DNA of 64,000 nt from Litorimonas sp964511495 (GCA_964511495.1 CAZEFT010000011.1:1-64000); one strand, 5' to 3'; shown: positions 41,948-51,728, numbered from the stretch's first letter. Made by a program: numbers and translations. The notes: generated from the sequence alone by a model not told the origin.

Positions 41948-43882
41948 TTAGGCTTCAGCCGCGCCGCCTAAACCCTTCGGCTTTTTCTTTGTCGTCGGCA
42001 CAGCAGAAACAGCAGGTTTTCCGCTTTTGCCATCAGGACGTTTGGGTTTAATACCATCAGACAGAAGCACTGTAATTTCATCGCCTGAGAGCGTTTCATA
42101 TTCCAGAAGCGCTTCGGCCAAAGCCACCCAATCCTTCTTTTTCTTTTTCAAGATTTTGGTTGCTGTCTCATGTGCCTCGTCAACAAAGCGTTTGATTTCG
42201 CTCTCAATTAATTTGGCCGTTTCCGGAGAGATTGCCGAACCCCGCCCAATACCGGGATGGAAGCTCTGCTGATCTGTATCCTTATAGGCGATTGGCCCGA
42301 TCTCATCTGACAGCCCCCACTCGGTTACCATAGCTGTCGCAATACGGGTCACTTGTTCAATATCTGAACTCGCACCAGACGTGACTTTATCATAACCGAA
42401 ATGTAGCTCTTCCGCTGCACGTCCGCCCATGGCCATAGCCATACGCGCAATCATTTCCTGACGACTCTGCGAAATTTGATCCCGTTCGGGCATATATTGC
42501 ACCATGCCAAGCGCACGCCCTCGCGGAATGATGGTCGCCTTATGAATAGGCAAGCTGCCTTCCATATTCAGGCCGACAATCGCGTGACCAGCTTCGTGAT
42601 ACGCTGTCATTTCTTTTTCTTCGTCAGTCATCGCTAAAGTGCGGCGCTCCGCACCCATCATGACCTTATCGCGCGCATCCTCAAATTCACGCATGGTGAT
42701 CTTCAACTTATTACGACGCGCAGAAAGAAGAGCCGCCTCATTACAAAGGTTTGCTAAATCCGCTCCTGAAAATCCGGGCGTACCGCGTGCGATGTATTTC
42801 ACGTCCAAGTCAGCCGCGATCGGCTTGCCTTTCATGTGAACTTCAAGAATTTTCTCACGCCCCTGAATGTCAGGGTAAGGCACTTCGATTTGACGATCGA
42901 AACGGCCCGGACGCAGCAGAGCTTTGTCCAAAACATCAGGTCGGTTTGTCGCCGCAATGATAATGATACCTTCTTGTCCGTCAAAGCCGTCCATTTCGAC
43001 AAGCAATTGGTTCAAGGTTTGCTCGCGCTCTTCATGACCGCCTGATGTGCCAACACCACGATGACGACCGACCGCATCAATTTCGTCAATAAAGATAATA
43101 CAAGGCGCATGTTTCCGCGCATCAGCAAACATCTCGCGAACGCGAGATGCGCCAACACCGACAAACATTTCAACAAAGTCCGAACCTGAGATCGTGAAGA
43201 ACGGCACACCCGCCTCACCTGCAACGGCACGGGCGAGCAACGTCTTACCTGTACCGGGAGGGCCAACGAGCAAAGCACCGGTTGGAATACGCGCCCCCAA
43301 ACGGGTAAAACGCGAAGGGTCTTGTAAAAACTCGACCACTTCTTTCAGATCTTCTTTGGCCGCTTCCACACCGGCGACATCTTCGAATGTAACGCGCTTG
43401 GTATTTTCGGTCAGCAATTTTGCCTTGGATTTACCAAAGCTCATCGCTCCGCCACGACCGCCACCTTGCATGGAACGGAAGAAAAGGAAAAACAGACCCG
43501 CAATCAGAAGTAATGGCAGAAGGCTAATCAGCAAATTGCCAATCATATTCGGTTCTCTTTTTTCTGCATAAGCATAAGGAATATCAGTCGTTGCCAACAG
43601 ATCACCAGCAGCATCGTCAAAAAACGGAATATTTGCGACATATTCGGATCCATCAGTTTGTGTTCCCGTCACCATTTGTTTTTGCTGATTTATCGTTGCA
43701 TTCGCAATTTTGCCTTGTTCAACCAACTCGGAGAACTCACTAAACTGTAACTTGTTTGAGTTAGCCGTGTTCTGGAAATTGCCCTGCGTGACCAAAACCA
43801 TCACGAGGAACATACCGACAATCACACCCCAAACAGCGAGGTTTCGCATGTTGAAATTGGGCGGAGGATTTTCTTTTTTCAT
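41948..43882 (-). CDS. ftsH: ATP-dependent zinc metalloprotease FtsH
   Basis: With the ATG at 43882 (AAAGG eight bases upstream) it has 644 residues. Two N-terminal membrane helices (about 12-32 and 105-125) surround a periplasmic domain. The AAA module contains GPPGTGKT (Walker A), FIDEIDAVG (Walker B) and the second-region ATNRPD; HEAGH provides the zinc motif of the M41 protease. The C-terminal tail is Lys/Pro-rich. FtsH degrades LpxC, sigma-32 and misassembled membrane proteins and is essential in most bacteria. An upstream in-frame start would add 12 residues with no ribosome site. Confidence 0.98.
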   Translation of the reverse strand: MKKENPPPNFNMRNLAVWGVIVGMFLVMVLVTQGNFQNTANSNKLQFSEFSELVEQGKIANATINQQKQMVTGTQTDGSEYVANIPFFDDAAGDLLATTDIPYAYAEKREPNMIGNLLISLLPLLLIAGLFFLFFRSMQGGGRGGAMSFGKSKAKLLTENTKRVTFEDVAGVEAAKEDLKEVVEFLQDPSRFTRLGARIPTGALLVGPPGTGKTLLARAVAGEAGVPFFTISGSDFVEMFVGVGASRVREMFADARKHAPCIIFIDEIDAVGRHRGVGTSGGHEEREQTLNQLLVEMDGFDGQEGIIIIAATNRPDVLDKALLRPGRFDRQIEVPYPDIQGREKILEVHMKGKPIAADLDVKYIARGTPGFSGADLANLCNEAALLSARRNKLKITMREFEDARDKVMMGAERRTLAMTDEEKEMTAYHEAGHAIVGLNMEGSLPIHKATIIPRGRALGMVQYMPERDQISQSRQEMIARMAMAMGGRAAEELHFGYDKVTSGASSDIEQVTRIATAMVTEWGLSDEIGPIAYKDTDQQSFHPGIGRGSAISPETAKLIESEIKRFVDEAHETATKILKKKKKDWVALAEALLEYETLSGDEITVLLSDGIKPKRPDGKSGKPAVSAVPTTKKKPKGLGGAAEA

Positions 43883-43989
43883 TGCTATGCCTTTTACAAA
43901 GTCATGTGTTCCTAACACATAAGGTGAAACACGCCAAAAAAAAGGCTGTTAAAGGTTAAAACTTCATACGTTTGAAGGCGGCGAAGAGC

Positions 43990-45255
43990 TTAAATATCAG
44001 CCCATAAAGAGTGCAATCTTTTATGAGCTAAAGATATGGCGCGCACCCCGTCAAAATTGCCCGCTCCAAAGCCGATATATTGCTCACCCTTTATGAAGAC
44101 AGGCAAGCTGAGACGGCCGGCCTCAGGAAGGTCGAAAACCTCTTGCATTTCAGTCACTTCACGCATTTTAGACAAATGTCCAAAAGCGGGTTCAACCCTG
44201 ATATTTGGCTCACTCGCCTCAATCAGAAAGCGTCCATCCCAAATTTTTGGTGTCGACATGACCAAATCATTTGACCCGAGAGGCGGATATTTTGTCGTTT
44301 TACGGCCTGTGACTGCGACTTTATCGCGCGTTAAGAGAAGCCCTTCAGATGTCTTGATAATCCATGCCCCTGCCAGTGTGGCTGCTTTGAAAGACGGGGC
44401 GGCTATTTCTGAGAGTAGAGCCTCCCGTCGCGCCGAATCGATAGGTCCTCCTGTGCCCGAGACAATACGCAAAAGATGCAGCAAAAGCTCAGAAGAAGGC
44501 GAAGATTTGAGAATGATATAGCCGTGCGTATGCAGACAGGCCTGTTCATCAAACCATGATTTCAATTCGGCCCTTTCTTTGACCAGACGTTTGGCCTGTC
44601 TTTTTTGAATGTCCAAAAGCTGTCTTTTAAGCGTTGGGTCGTCTGAAAGCTTTTCCCTCGCTCTCACACGGGTGAAGTCTCGGTTCTCATTGGATGGATC
44701 GTTAACAAAAGGCAGTCTGAACTCCGCATTATAGTCCCGGAGACATTGGCGTGACCACCCAAGCAAAGGCCGCATCAATGTCACCTCTGCCAGAGCGGGC
44801 CATAGGGGGCCATAAGCTTGCTCCCGCATTCCCGCGAGGCCCCGCCACCCAGTTTGACGCTCCTGCCTCATCAGCAAAGTCTCGGCTTGATCATCTTCCG
44901 TATGGGCAGTCAGTAAATACCTTAGACCATTTTCCCTGCATAATTGCCCCATGGCCGCGTAACGAAATTGACGCGCTTTCACCTGAATTGCGGAAGACGG
45001 GTTATCATGATCCCATTTTTGAACCGAAACTTGATAGCCTAATTTCCGTGCAAAACCGACAGCCTGCTCGACTTCAATGCGACTTTCGGGACGAATATTG
45101 TGGTCAATAATAAAAGCATGTGTGGCTTTCGGGTGGTCTTTTAAAGCATACAGCAAAGCTGTGCTGTCTCCTCCACCTGAAAAGGCAATGGCTAGTCTAT
45201 CCTTGTCCAGAGCGGAAACGCGCCTATGCAGCGCTTCCAAATCTGACTTTAACAT
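43990..45255 (-). CDS. tilS: tRNA(Ile)-lysidine synthetase
   Basis: A 421-residue enzyme adding lysine to C34 of the AUA-reading isoleucine tRNA so that it decodes AUA instead of AUG. FSGGGDSTALLYAL is the PP-loop for ATP, followed by HNIRPES-type and LTAHTEDDQAETLLMR blocks that match the family. The C-terminal ~180 residues are the tRNA-binding part. It overlaps the cpoB stop by seven bases and ftsH follows after 107 bases. Confidence 0.95.
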   Translation of the reverse strand: MLKSDLEALHRRVSALDKDRLAIAFSGGGDSTALLYALKDHPKATHAFIIDHNIRPESRIEVEQAVGFARKLGYQVSVQKWDHDNPSSAIQVKARQFRYAAMGQLCRENGLRYLLTAHTEDDQAETLLMRQERQTGWRGLAGMREQAYGPLWPALAEVTLMRPLLGWSRQCLRDYNAEFRLPFVNDPSNENRDFTRVRAREKLSDDPTLKRQLLDIQKRQAKRLVKERAELKSWFDEQACLHTHGYIILKSSPSSELLLHLLRIVSGTGGPIDSARREALLSEIAAPSFKAATLAGAWIIKTSEGLLLTRDKVAVTGRKTTKYPPLGSNDLVMSTPKIWDGRFLIEASEPNIRVEPAFGHLSKMREVTEMQEVFDLPEAGRLSLPVFIKGEQYIGFGAGNFDGVRAISLAHKRLHSLWADI

Positions 45256-46211
45256 TGGGTGCGGGCGGACTCGATACGGACTTTTTCTTTCACAGACTCA
45301 TTGGCATTTGGGTATTGTCGCGGGAAACTGGCCAAGGTCTGGCACGCTTCCGCAACATTCCCCAATTGACGCAAAGTCGCCGCCAAACGCACCATAGCAT
45401 CAGGCGCTTTCACGCCTTGTCCATCGAGACGCATAGAGGTGATATAGGCATCAGCGGCATCCGCAAATCCGCCGCGAACATAATAGCTCTCACCCAGCCA
45501 AAAATGCATTTCTCCGGCATCAGGAGCGTTTGGGTTAAACTCCAAATATTGACTTAAAGCCGTCTGAGCACCGACAAAATCACCTTCATAAAGACGTTGA
45601 ACACCAAGCTCGCCCAGTTTTGACATATCATTTTGGACGACCTGATCTGCTTGCGGGTCATAAGCAGGGGGTAAGTCTGATGGCTGCCCCCCCATAACCG
45701 TGCCGTCAATGACCAAATCTTTCTCTCTAACCACAGGTGGTCCCGGAACCGGGCTCGGTTGAGCGTTTGGGCCGTTATAAGGCACGGTAGGATTACTATA
45801 GCTACCCGGATCTCCATAAGTTATCGGGGCGTTTCGATTTTCAGTCTCCTGACCGACAAGATCGACCGCATCGAGATGGATTTTCATGCGCGTCGAGAGG
45901 TCTTGCATGGCACGTACATCGCCAATCAACGCCTCGACCTCCGCTTGCAAATTTTCGCGCTCATATCTTAGACGCTCTATCTCTCCGGTCAGGCTGCGTT
46001 GCGTCGCCTCTAAACTATCCATTCGAGCCAATAACCGTTCTGCGGCCGGATCACCCGTCAATAAACGCCGTTCCAAGACTGTAAGGCGTTGGGCTAATTG
46101 TGCATTTTGAGCGGCCAATTCGCGTTTGGACTGCGCTTCGGCAAAAGTCCCTGCGAACAGGAAAATCAGCAAAAGAGAAACAGATAATAGGATACGGGTC
46201 AAAGAGGCCAT
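45249..46211 (-). CDS. cpoB: Tol-Pal system protein CpoB (YbgF)
   Basis: A 320-residue periplasmic protein. The signal peptide (LLIFLFAGTFAEA) is followed by a coiled-coil (about 25-105) with heptads and repeated Leu/Glu, then a Pro/Gly-rich linker, then a TPR domain from about 190 (GVQRLYEGDFVGAQTALSQYLEF). It coordinates peptidoglycan synthesis with Tol-Pal constriction at division. It lies 117 bases downstream of pal on the same strand and overlaps tilS. Confidence 0.93.
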   Translation of the reverse strand: MASLTRILLSVSLLLIFLFAGTFAEAQSKRELAAQNAQLAQRLTVLERRLLTGDPAAERLLARMDSLEATQRSLTGEIERLRYERENLQAEVEALIGDVRAMQDLSTRMKIHLDAVDLVGQETENRNAPITYGDPGSYSNPTVPYNGPNAQPSPVPGPPVVREKDLVIDGTVMGGQPSDLPPAYDPQADQVVQNDMSKLGELGVQRLYEGDFVGAQTALSQYLEFNPNAPDAGEMHFWLGESYYVRGGFADAADAYITSMRLDGQGVKAPDAMVRLAATLRQLGNVAEACQTLASFPRQYPNANESVKEKVRIESARTQC

Positions 46212-46271
46212 AAAGTGTGCTCTAAATAAGAAGGTCGGCTCAATACTCTGCGCCGACCTAACGTTACATCT

Positions 46272-46287
46272 TTAATAACGGTTTAAG
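46272..46287. promoter_or_regulatory. CtrA-like box between pal and cpoB
   Basis: TTAA (46272-46275) and TTAA (46283-46286) are separated by exactly seven bases; the following base is G rather than C. It sits in the 116-base gap between pal and cpoB. This matches the CtrA core on both strands, but short AT-rich motifs recur by chance, so the call is tentative. Confidence 0.25.
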
Positions 46288-46327
46288 AGGGCTGCCCCTC
46301 AATGTTCAACTGTTATGGAATCCTGTG

Positions 46328-46900
46328 TCAGGATATTCCGCCGAGGGTGATATTGGTAAATCCGTTGCGGTTTCGCGCCCAACCTTCTTCGGTTGATCGC
46401 CCGTCAATGGGTCTCTCTTTACCATAGGAAACAGTCGTTAAACGCGAAGCCGCCACACCTTGGCTGACCAAGAAAGCTTTGACTGCTTCGGCCCGACGAG
46501 CCCCCAAAGCGAGGTTATATTCACGGGTTCCGCGTTCATCTGCATGACCTTCGATAACGGCTGTGATGTTATCATAAGCTTTGAGCCAATTGGCTTGCGC
46601 CGCGAGGGAGTTTCTTGCCTGTGGCGTCAATGTGAATTGATCATAACCGAAATAGACGCGGGGATCACCGCCAGAGCGATACGCGAAATCAGCAATTGAG
46701 CCCGGTGCCGGAAGATTTGGATCAACAAAGGGAACCGGATCGGGCGCGGGTGTTCGAGTGACGACTTCAGGCACAGGGTCGGGTTGAACAGGCGGGGCAG
46801 TTCTGACAGGCTGCACAACAGGCTCAGGCTCTGGCGCTGTCGCACAAGCCACAAGGGTAAGGCCCAACCCAATAGACGCGAATAATTTCACTGACCGCAT
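46328..46900 (-). CDS. pal: Peptidoglycan-associated lipoprotein Pal
   Basis: With the ATG at 46900 (AGAGGAAA just upstream) it has 190 residues and a lipobox (LVAC). A Pro/Val-rich spacer of about 50 residues follows, then the OmpA-like domain with VYFGYDQFTLTPQARN and VIEGHADERGTREYNLALGARRA, which bind diaminopimelate of peptidoglycan. An open frame extends 36 codons upstream but has no ribosome site. Pal anchors the outer membrane to the wall and is recruited to division sites by TolB release. Confidence 0.96.
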   Translation of the reverse strand: MRSVKLFASIGLGLTLVACATAPEPEPVVQPVRTAPPVQPDPVPEVVTRTPAPDPVPFVDPNLPAPGSIADFAYRSGGDPRVYFGYDQFTLTPQARNSLAAQANWLKAYDNITAVIEGHADERGTREYNLALGARRAEAVKAFLVSQGVAASRLTTVSYGKERPIDGRSTEEGWARNRNGFTNITLGGIS

Positions 46901-47068
46901 TGATTTTTTCCTCTCTCTTTTACTATCCCCTCTCTTAAAGAAGGTGAATGAGGCAAAATCAAGGTCTGAAGCCTTAAATTCAATCAATGTGCCCCATTTC
47001 CATATCAAACTTCCGTGTCCGCAAAAGAGGCACGAATACCGTTACGTCTTACTGATCTTGGTAAACCA

Positions 47069-48397
47069 CTAAGGTAAAAGTGGAGACCAAGCCGGATCAG
47101 ATGCTTTTCCGGGTGTCCTGACCCGACGCAGATTTTGTCCGGTCAAATCGACGGACCAAATTTCTGAAGTCGCATTACGGCCCCTCGATTGTCTTGAAAA
47201 TGCAATAACGCGTCCATTGGGTGACCAAGTCGGCCCCTCATCCAAATAGCTTTCAGTCAATATACGTTCATTTGCGCCATCAGGATCCATGACACCGATA
47301 GAGAAACGTCCGTTTAAGCTTCGGACGAAAGCAATTTTATCGCCTCTCGGTGACCAAACGGGTGCACTGTAACGACCTTTCCCAAAACTAATCCGTTTTT
47401 GGTTTTGACCATCTGCATCCATGACATAAAGCTGAGGCGAACCACCTCTGTCCGAATTGAAGACCAGTTTGCGTCCGTCGGGAGAAAAACTACCTGAGAC
47501 GTCAATCGCTGCATTTTTGGTTAAGCGAGTGGTAGATCGCGTATTTAAGTCCATCAGGTAAATATCTGAATTCCCTTTTCGTGACATAGACATAACTAGT
47601 TTCTGCCCGTCGGGTGAAAATGTTGGCGCAAAAGTCATGCCGGGAAAATTGCCCAATAGCTCTCTCCGACCGGATTCTATATCCAAAAGATAAACTTGCG
47701 GACGAATATTTTCATAGGACATGAATGTGATTTTTTGACTGTTCGGAGAGAAACGAGGCGTGAGCACTATATCTGATCCAGCCAAGAGGAATTGTGGGTT
47801 CGCACCATCCTGATCCATAATCCCCAACCGTTTCTGGCGATTTGTTTTGGGCCCTTTTTCGTCAATAAACACGATTCGAGTATCAAAATACCCCTCTTCA
47901 CCTGTCAGAGCTTTATAGATGGCATCCGAAGCTTTATGCGCGGTTCTGCGCCAGTTCTCGGGAGTTGAGGCCAAACGGATACCGGCCAGTTGTTTTCCGG
48001 CGAAAATATCCCACAGGCGAAATTCAACGCGAATACGGCCCGCATTTTCTTCGACGATACGGCCTGAGACCAGAGCCTGTGCCTTAATCACTCGCCAGTC
48101 AGCATAGCTAGGTTCATAGTCAATATTGGTCTGTTTCTCGATAAAACTCTGCGGATCAAGCGATTTGAAGAGACCGGAGCTTTGCAAATCAGCACGGATC
48201 ACTTCGGCTACTTGCTCTCCTAAATTTCGGCCAGTTTGAGATTGAGACAGAAAATCCGGTACCGCAATCGGCGTCGGCTCAACATTTCCTTTGGTAATAT
48301 CAATCTCGATTTGCGCGTGCGCGGCAGTCGAGAATAAGACCAGACAAAGAGACAAAATTGTCAAACGAAGCGAAGCAATGAATGGCAGAATGTTCAT
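47069..48397 (-). CDS. tolB: Tol-Pal system beta-propeller protein TolB
   Basis: A 442-residue periplasmic protein with a signal peptide (LSLCLVLFSTAAHA), an N-terminal alpha/beta domain, and a six-bladed propeller with repeated SPDGRKLVF / SPNSQKITF units and PAWSPLLP at the C-terminus. TolB binds Pal and TolA alternately. It lies between tolA (43 bases) and pal. Confidence 0.97.
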   Translation of the reverse strand: MNILPFIASLRLTILSLCLVLFSTAAHAQIEIDITKGNVEPTPIAVPDFLSQSQTGRNLGEQVAEVIRADLQSSGLFKSLDPQSFIEKQTNIDYEPSYADWRVIKAQALVSGRIVEENAGRIRVEFRLWDIFAGKQLAGIRLASTPENWRRTAHKASDAIYKALTGEEGYFDTRIVFIDEKGPKTNRQKRLGIMDQDGANPQFLLAGSDIVLTPRFSPNSQKITFMSYENIRPQVYLLDIESGRRELLGNFPGMTFAPTFSPDGQKLVMSMSRKGNSDIYLMDLNTRSTTRLTKNAAIDVSGSFSPDGRKLVFNSDRGGSPQLYVMDADGQNQKRISFGKGRYSAPVWSPRGDKIAFVRSLNGRFSIGVMDPDGANERILTESYLDEGPTWSPNGRVIAFSRQSRGRNATSEIWSVDLTGQNLRRVRTPGKASDPAWSPLLP

Positions 48398-48439
48398 AGG
48401 GTTACGCTATCAGTTAAAGGCGAAGGATACAATCGGCCG

Positions 48440-49282
48440 TTACAATTGCGGCGCAAAGTTCAGAGTCAATTCACGCCACTCAGCATATTTCTCCTTAGGC
48501 AAAAAATCATAAGGCGCGCAAGAGGGGTGAGAGACAGCACTCACGGCGCGTTGTTCAGCAACATCCCAAAAGGGGTTACCCGGATCACGACGGCGAGAGG
48601 CCTCACGATTAACCACGCGGGCGCTTTCGACAAAGCCGCCCGGTAAAAGACGCACTTCAACGCTTACAACCAATTTTTCGGGGTTGCGGGCATCTGCCGG
48701 CATACGCCAACAGGCATACATTGCCGATTTCAATGCATCCATTTCCGATAATGTCATCTCAGTCCCAGCCCCTGAACCGGATCGTGCAGATTCGGCAAAT
48801 CTCAAGCGGTTCTGCTCATGTTGCAAAGTAATCTGTTGGTTAGCTTCGGGTGCGGTAGAGCGGGACTTATTGACGATGCCGGAAATTTTATCCAAATCAA
48901 ATATGGGTGCGTTGTCATTAGCCCTATCAGATGTCTCCTCGCTCGGACGATTTGCAGGCTTTAAAGAGGGATCACGTATAATGGCCTCTGCCCTTTTCTC
49001 TTGAGGGGCTTCAGTACGTTCGGAAAAATCATCATCCTCCTCTTGCGCATTTTGCATAGGCGTTTGCAGAGTCATGGGGGCATCAGGTTCTGCTTCCGGC
49101 TCGGTCACAGCGTCAGATCGTCGGATAGCGGCGCTAATATTGGTGTCCTCACTGAGAGTGACCAGTTCAATCGGGATGATACGACTATCTTCAAAAGGTT
49201 TAGCCTTGCCTGAAAAAACCAACAATCCCGTACCAAAAACGGCGCTGTGAAGGATAAGGGATATGGGCAAACCCAATTTCAT
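48440..49282 (-). CDS. tolA: TolA-like energy-transducing protein
   Basis: A 280-residue protein: one N-terminal membrane helix (MKLGLPISLILHSAVFGTG), a long acidic and Pro/Glu/Ala-rich spacer (about 45-150), and a C-terminal domain around YACWRMPADARNPEKLVVSVEVRL with ASRRRDPGNPFWDVAEQRAV. It should span the periplasm and transmit force from TolQR to the Pal/TolB side. Spacer sequence is diverged from E. coli TolA, and the name rests mainly on order and layout. Confidence 0.85.
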   Translation of the reverse strand: MKLGLPISLILHSAVFGTGLLVFSGKAKPFEDSRIIPIELVTLSEDTNISAAIRRSDAVTEPEAEPDAPMTLQTPMQNAQEEDDDFSERTEAPQEKRAEAIIRDPSLKPANRPSEETSDRANDNAPIFDLDKISGIVNKSRSTAPEANQQITLQHEQNRLRFAESARSGSGAGTEMTLSEMDALKSAMYACWRMPADARNPEKLVVSVEVRLLPGGFVESARVVNREASRRRDPGNPFWDVAEQRAVSAVSHPSCAPYDFLPKEKYAEWRELTLNFAPQL

Positions 49283-49311
49283 GCCGAAGCGATAAACCTT
49301 TCTTTGTGGCC

Positions 49312-49764
49312 TTATTGTGACACAGGGTCTGTTACTAGACCAATATTGGAGAAACCAGACGCGTTGACACGCGCCATGACTTTCATAACTGCGCCATAAT
49401 CAGAGTCCTCATCTGCTCTCAGATAAATCCGTTCTTCATAGCCATTTGTAGCAATGGCAGAAAGGCGTGGAGCCAATTCATCCAATGTCACTTGCGTATC
49501 CTGAATAAAAATTGAACCGGTTTCATCAACAGAAATTGTAATCGGTTCATTTTGGCTCGGCAGGCTTTTGGCATCGGTTTTAGGCAATTCCAAAGGCACA
49601 CCAACACTTAGCAATGGCGCAGCCACCATAAACACGATTAGCAGAACGAGCATAACGTCCACCAAAGGCGTCACATTAATATCGGCGTTCAATCCACCCC
49701 GACGATGACGCCTACGGGAGGCTCCTCGCCCACCTCCACTTTGACGGCTTATGGAAGCGCCCAT
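49312..49764 (-). CDS. tolR: Tol-Pal system proton-channel protein TolR
   Basis: A 150-residue ExbD/TolR-family protein. After a basic N-terminus it has one membrane helix with the proton-relevant Asp in NVTPLVDVMLVLLIVFMVAAP, then the periplasmic domain with LPKTDAKSLP and RADEDSDYGAVMKVM. It works with TolQ as a stator-like motor. Two bases separate it from tolQ. Confidence 0.96.
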   Translation of the reverse strand: MGASISRQSGGGRGASRRRHRRGGLNADINVTPLVDVMLVLLIVFMVAAPLLSVGVPLELPKTDAKSLPSQNEPITISVDETGSIFIQDTQVTLDELAPRLSAIATNGYEERIYLRADEDSDYGAVMKVMARVNASGFSNIGLVTDPVSQ

Positions 49765-49766
49765 GG

Positions 49767-50507
49767 CTATGAACCCTTGCTGATTTTACGTGACAATATA
49801 GCCGACAATTCATCCGCATAACCTTCGATGCGCCCACCATAGGAATCGAGATCTGCCGTGAATTTATTATAGAAAACGAGGGCCGGTATCGCAGCAATCA
49901 GTCCTAAAGCTGTCGCAAACAAGGCTTCCGCAATCCCAGGGGCCACAACGGAGAGATTGGTGTTCTGGCTGGCGGCAATCGCGCGGAAAGAGTTCATAAT
50001 TCCCCAAACCGTGCCGAACAAACCGACAAAAACCGAAGAAGACGCTACAGTCGCTAAAACAGACATCCCTTTCTCCGCTTTCGCCATTTCGCGGTTAATC
50101 ACCAAATTCATAACTGAGTCGATCCGTTGCCTTGTACTTTTCAGCGCCCCTTCGGTGCGCGGCGTGGTTAGGCTCTCATTATATTCACGCATAGCCGCAG
50201 AGAATATGCGGGCCATCGGATCACGTGTATCACTGCCCAAAGAGGCTGAAAGATCATCTAATGTTCGACCGGACCAAAATGTATCTTCGAAATCTGTTGC
50301 TTTGCGTTTGAGAACATAGAGCATGAAGGCCTTATTCACAGCTACTGTCCATGACCAAATAGAAGCAATTGCCAAGAGTAACATCACGCCTTTAACAACC
50401 CAATCCGCTCTCAAGAAGAGTGACCAAAAAGAAAAGTCGCCGCTTGAAACGGGACCCAACGACGAGGCCTGAACGAGCATTTGGAACATCATGGGGTCTG
50501 CCGACAT
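49767..50507 (-). CDS. tolQ: Tol-Pal system proton-channel protein TolQ
   Basis: A 246-residue MotA/TolQ/ExbB-family protein. Three membrane segments (about 40-58, 140-165, 180-200) with ATVASSSVFVGLFGTVWGIMNSF and the GIAEALFATALGLIAAIPALVFYN segments that house the channel. It is the first gene of the tol operon. The usual upstream ybgC thioesterase is absent; a 280-base gap lies before it. Confidence 0.97.
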   Translation of the reverse strand: MSADPMMFQMLVQASSLGPVSSGDFSFWSLFLRADWVVKGVMLLLAIASIWSWTVAVNKAFMLYVLKRKATDFEDTFWSGRTLDDLSASLGSDTRDPMARIFSAAMREYNESLTTPRTEGALKSTRQRIDSVMNLVINREMAKAEKGMSVLATVASSSVFVGLFGTVWGIMNSFRAIAASQNTNLSVVAPGIAEALFATALGLIAAIPALVFYNKFTADLDSYGGRIEGYADELSAILSRKISKGS

Positions 50508-50790
50508 AATCAGGGGCCTTTTCGCTTAGACGAATCACAAAGTCTCTTCGTCGAATACTTCATTATTTCACAAGGATAGTCACAGCCACGGCATGAGACC
50601 AATTAACAGGCTGTAACGTCTTCCTTATTTCGCTCTAAACACATAATTTGGGCTTGGAAAGAAAGTGTTAACCCTGTTGAGAAAAGCGCCCCTACCCATG
50701 AAAATATGACATATCAGTCAAACACTCACATTAGCCATAGTTTGGTCATGTTTAACAGTATAGGGTATAGGGAACATGATGGAGACCTCT
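50508..50790. other. Intergenic region before tolQ and a lipoprotein gene
   Basis: No coding frame or strong hairpin was recognised. It should contain the promoter of the tol-pal run (minus) and of the small lipoprotein (plus); an AT-rich TATAGGGTATAGGG stretch lies just before the latter. Confidence 0.35.
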
Positions 50791-51171
50791 ATGCGCCGCA
50801 CAGCTTTCTTAGCCTTGTCAACAGCCGCCTTTCTGAGCGCCTGTACAACGACGCCTCTGCCTGAGGCTCCGCAAATCGTTATTCCGCCAGAGCCTATACA
50901 AACTTGTGTGTCCGTCTCGGTTTTACAAAAGGTCACAATACCGGCTGAAACCGTGACTCGTTATGCCACAACCATGATCGATAATTCACCTTATGCGCCG
51001 ATTGAAACAACCGTAAAGCAAGTCCGTGTCGTTAAACCGGCTCAAATCATCTATGTTGACTCCGAAGGAGCAGAAGTCATCGATATTTGCGAAAAAGAAA
51101 TCGAAATTGGTGAAACCGGCCCAGGTGTTGGTGAGATGCTCTCAGAGGACATTACCGAACCGAAGGGTTAG
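50791..51171 (+). CDS. Small hypothetical lipoprotein
   Basis: The ATG at 50791 is preferred because GGAG ends six bases before it; three other in-frame ATG codons lie upstream of or overlap that site. The 126-residue protein has a lipobox (LSAC). The mature part contains KVTIPAETVTRYATTMIDN and VKQVRVVKPAQIIYVDS, beta-rich and acidic at the end (ICEKEIEIGE). Family not recognised. Confidence 0.6.
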   Translation: MRRTAFLALSTAAFLSACTTTPLPEAPQIVIPPEPIQTCVSVSVLQKVTIPAETVTRYATTMIDNSPYAPIETTVKQVRVVKPAQIIYVDSEGAEVIDICEKEIEIGETGPGVGEMLSEDITEPKG

Positions 51172-51186
51172 TTTCAGCTAAAGCTT

Positions 51187-51498
51187 CTAATCCAATAGGT
51201 CTGAGGTCACATGCCCGGCCCAGAGCACTTGACTGGGACGGCAAAGTTCTGCCCACGCCATGCGCATATTTACGAAATTCTCATCAGGGACGATATTATC
51301 TGCGGCGTCGAAGACATCTTTGCCGGGCCATTGCGCATAAGCATAAAACGCGCCGTCCTCGCCTCGATGTAGACGCGAGCCCAAAGCTCCTGCTTTGGAC
51401 TTGAAAAATTCTGTCATACCACTCCAACAAGCAATGAAGCGCTCGGCATTTTCATCTGTCGGTTCGTACAATTCAAAACGATATGAGAGACAATACAT
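51187..51498 (-). CDS. Small dimeric alpha/beta-barrel protein, ABM-like
   Basis: A 103-residue protein with a strand-helix-strand layout like antibiotic-biosynthesis monooxygenase and related dimeric barrels: MYCLSYRFELYEPTDENAER, then GALGSRLHRGEDGAFYAYAQW. No catalytic residue can be read with confidence. It lies eight bases after the upstream small membrane protein gene on the same strand. Confidence 0.55.
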   Translation of the reverse strand: MYCLSYRFELYEPTDENAERFIACWSGMTEFFKSKAGALGSRLHRGEDGAFYAYAQWPGKDVFDAADNIVPDENFVNMRMAWAELCRPSQVLWAGHVTSDLLD

Positions 51499-51506
51499 TG
51501 AGACCC

Positions 51507-51728
51507 TTATTTCTTATTAGGTAGGCACACGCCTTTATTTTTATCGAAGACCCGTCCTTTTTCCACACAATCGGATGAGCAGATATTTTGGTCGTAATCC
51601 CAAGCCTCACCCGCATCCAGACAACTGTCAATTTGCACAAAACGGTGGTTCATAAAGACGGAACCCGCAATCAGAACGACCATCAACGCGGCATAGAGTA
51701 GCAATTTTTGTTTACGCTCAAAGCTCAT
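51507..51728 (-). CDS. Small membrane protein with cysteine-rich tail
   Basis: A 73-residue protein with one membrane helix (about 8-27) and an exported or periplasmic tail with four cysteines (SCLDAGEAWDYDQNICSSDC...VCLPNKK) that probably form disulphides. Family not recognised. It is likely co-transcribed with the following ABM-like gene. Confidence 0.55.
   Translation of the reverse strand: MSFERKQKLLLYAALMVVLIAGSVFMNHRFVQIDSCLDAGEAWDYDQNICSSDCVEKGRVFDKNKGVCLPNKK

Noticed and set aside
45120..45557. 145-codon plus-strand frame across tilS and cpoB
   Set aside because: Antisense to two well-supported genes.
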